IMG/VR virus record: IMGVR_UViG_3300037493_002936
Coordinates: 1 to 20,933 of that record
Reading direction: 5' to 3' (one strand)
DNA length: 20,933 nt
From: a virus
Part shown: positions 20,270 through 20,933 of the stretch, piece after piece
Layout of the letters: each line of letters begins with the position of its first letter
Numbering within the stretch: the first letter of the stretch is position 1
The notes under the pieces: generated by a model
Told to the model about the DNA's origin: nothing
Database searches by the model: none
What the model saw: the letters and a program-made list of their open reading frames with translations, nothing else
Made by a program: the position numbers and the translations under genes

Positions 20270-20601
20270 TATAAAATTCCTTCATCATCTAATGCAATAG
20301 CAAAAGTTTTATTTGGAAATCTATCTAACAATTTATCTTGTAAAGATTCTATAGAAGTTCCATGTGAAAGATATGTATGATCTTTTAATTTATACATGTA
20401 AATGATATTGTCATGTACTTCTAAGTACGCCAATATATCATTTACTATTGTTTGATTATCTTCATCTATATATTCATCTTCATCATATTCTATATATAAC
20501 TCTCCATTTTGAAATTTACTTATAGTTCTACGGACTCCATACCAATATCCTATTCCTCCATTCAATAATACTAATATTAAAGTTAGATAATCCATTTCCA
20601 T
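20269..20601 (-). CDS. Membrane-anchored protein between gp44 and gp62
   Basis: A 110-aa protein of unknown family with an N-terminal membrane helix (residues about 4-22, DYLTLILVLLNGGIGYWYG), a positive stop (VRRTISK) and an acidic soluble part (YIEYDEDEYIDEDN). A C-terminal domain includes HDNIIYMYKLKDHTYLSHGTSIESLQDKLLDRFPNKTFAIAL. In T4 the genes 44 and 62 are adjacent, so this is an insertion in a conserved pair. It overlaps gp62 (TAATG) and lies 8 bases after gp44, so it is coupled to the clamp loader. A second ATG is at 20595. It might hold replication proteins near the membrane; this is speculation. Confidence 0.78.
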   Translation of the reverse strand: MEMDYLTLILVLLNGGIGYWYGVRRTISKFQNGELYIEYDEDEYIDEDNQTIVNDILAYLEVHDNIIYMYKLKDHTYLSHGTSIESLQDKLLDRFPNKTFAIALDDEGIL

Positions 20602-20609
20602 ATTGTTGC

Positions 20610-20933
20610 CTATTTAAATTTACAAGAAGACATTATTTCAACCATTGCTGACATTGTATTTATCTCTTGATCTGCTACAAAGGCACTCTTATATTGATAG
20701 TCACCGATAATAATAATTAATTGTGGAATACTTGATGGATCTAAAACATTTAATGCATTATCATATAAATGTCTGAATAATGATGATGCATCTGCATCTG
20801 CACTAGCAACCCATTTACGCACAGTAGTAAAATCTTTTTCTTTAAGACCTTTAATTAATTCTTTATAAGAGTCTGCAGATACATTGACAAAAATTCCAGA
20901 GTCAATTTTACCCGCAACAGAATATCTTTGCAA
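20610..20933 (-). CDS. 44: Clamp-loader large subunit (T4 gp44-like), C-terminal part
   Basis: The last 107 codons of a gene that enters from beyond the right edge. The segment FTTVRKWVASADADASSLFRHLYDNALNVLDPSSIPQLIIIIGDYQYKSAFVADQEINTMSAMVEIM is the C-terminal collar domain of gp44-type AAA+ clamp loaders. The ATPase motifs lie outside the window. The TTG at the edge is not a start. The gp44-gp62-regA order supports the call. Confidence 0.9.
   Translation of the reverse strand: MQRYSVAGKIDSGIFVNVSADSYKELIKGLKEKDFTTVRKWVASADADASSLFRHLYDNALNVLDPSSIPQLIIIIGDYQYKSAFVADQEINTMSAMVEIMSSCKFK

Overview
The window is part of an AT-rich genome of a T4-like (Straboviridae-type) tailed phage. The right edge reads clamp-loader large subunit (gp44), clamp-loader small subunit (gp62) and the RegA translational repressor. 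The left side reads ATP-dependent DNA ligase (gp30), a DexA-type exonuclease, family B DNA polymerase (gp43) and the UvsX recombinase. All of these are on the minus strand. Lipobox lipoproteins, a CsgG-type outer-membrane pore and periplasmic enzymes point to a Gram-negative host. The gene set (Hsp20, 2OG dioxygenase, LSm-like protein, curli-like genes) resembles T4-like phages of marine bacteria such as SAR11 or methylotrophs; the host is an inference.

Layout, left to right. 1-594: uvsX, cut by the left edge. 660-4264: 2OG-Fe(II) dioxygenase, polymerase and DexA exonuclease, overlapping and read leftward from one early promoter. 4336-8417: a 48-aa gene, ligase, three small genes (one a 34-aa membrane peptide), a HAD phosphatase and three genes of unknown function, in units each headed by a near-identical T4-style early promoter (GTTTACA, 17-bp spacer, TATAAT). 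8447-12722: the only plus-strand operon. It starts at a perfect T4 late promoter octamer (TATAAATA) and carries three small membrane proteins, CsgF-like, CsgG-like, a curlin-repeat protein, a FecR-domain protein and a probable holin. A strong hairpin at 12739-12773 separates it from the convergent minus-strand operon.

12831-18506 (minus): a tightly overlapped operon with an LSm-like protein, two unknowns, a GH19 endolysin, a secreted DRGH nuclease, a lipoprotein, two small proteins, a CHASE2-class III nucleotide cyclase and two short genes. 18507-19261: an hsp20 gene flanked by two GC-richer, strongly structured non-coding stretches. 19262-20933: a small gene, regA, gp62, a membrane-anchored protein of unknown function and the end of gp44.

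How it fits together: the outer parts are the conserved replication and recombination core, apparently expressed early and partly under RegA-like translational control. The roughly 10-kb middle is an accessory island between regA and the ligase/polymerase genes. It combines a late-expressed, phage-encoded curli-like (type VIII) secretion system and holin with a lysis and envelope operon that contains a cAMP/cGMP-type cyclase with an extracytoplasmic sensor. These two systems are the most unusual content.
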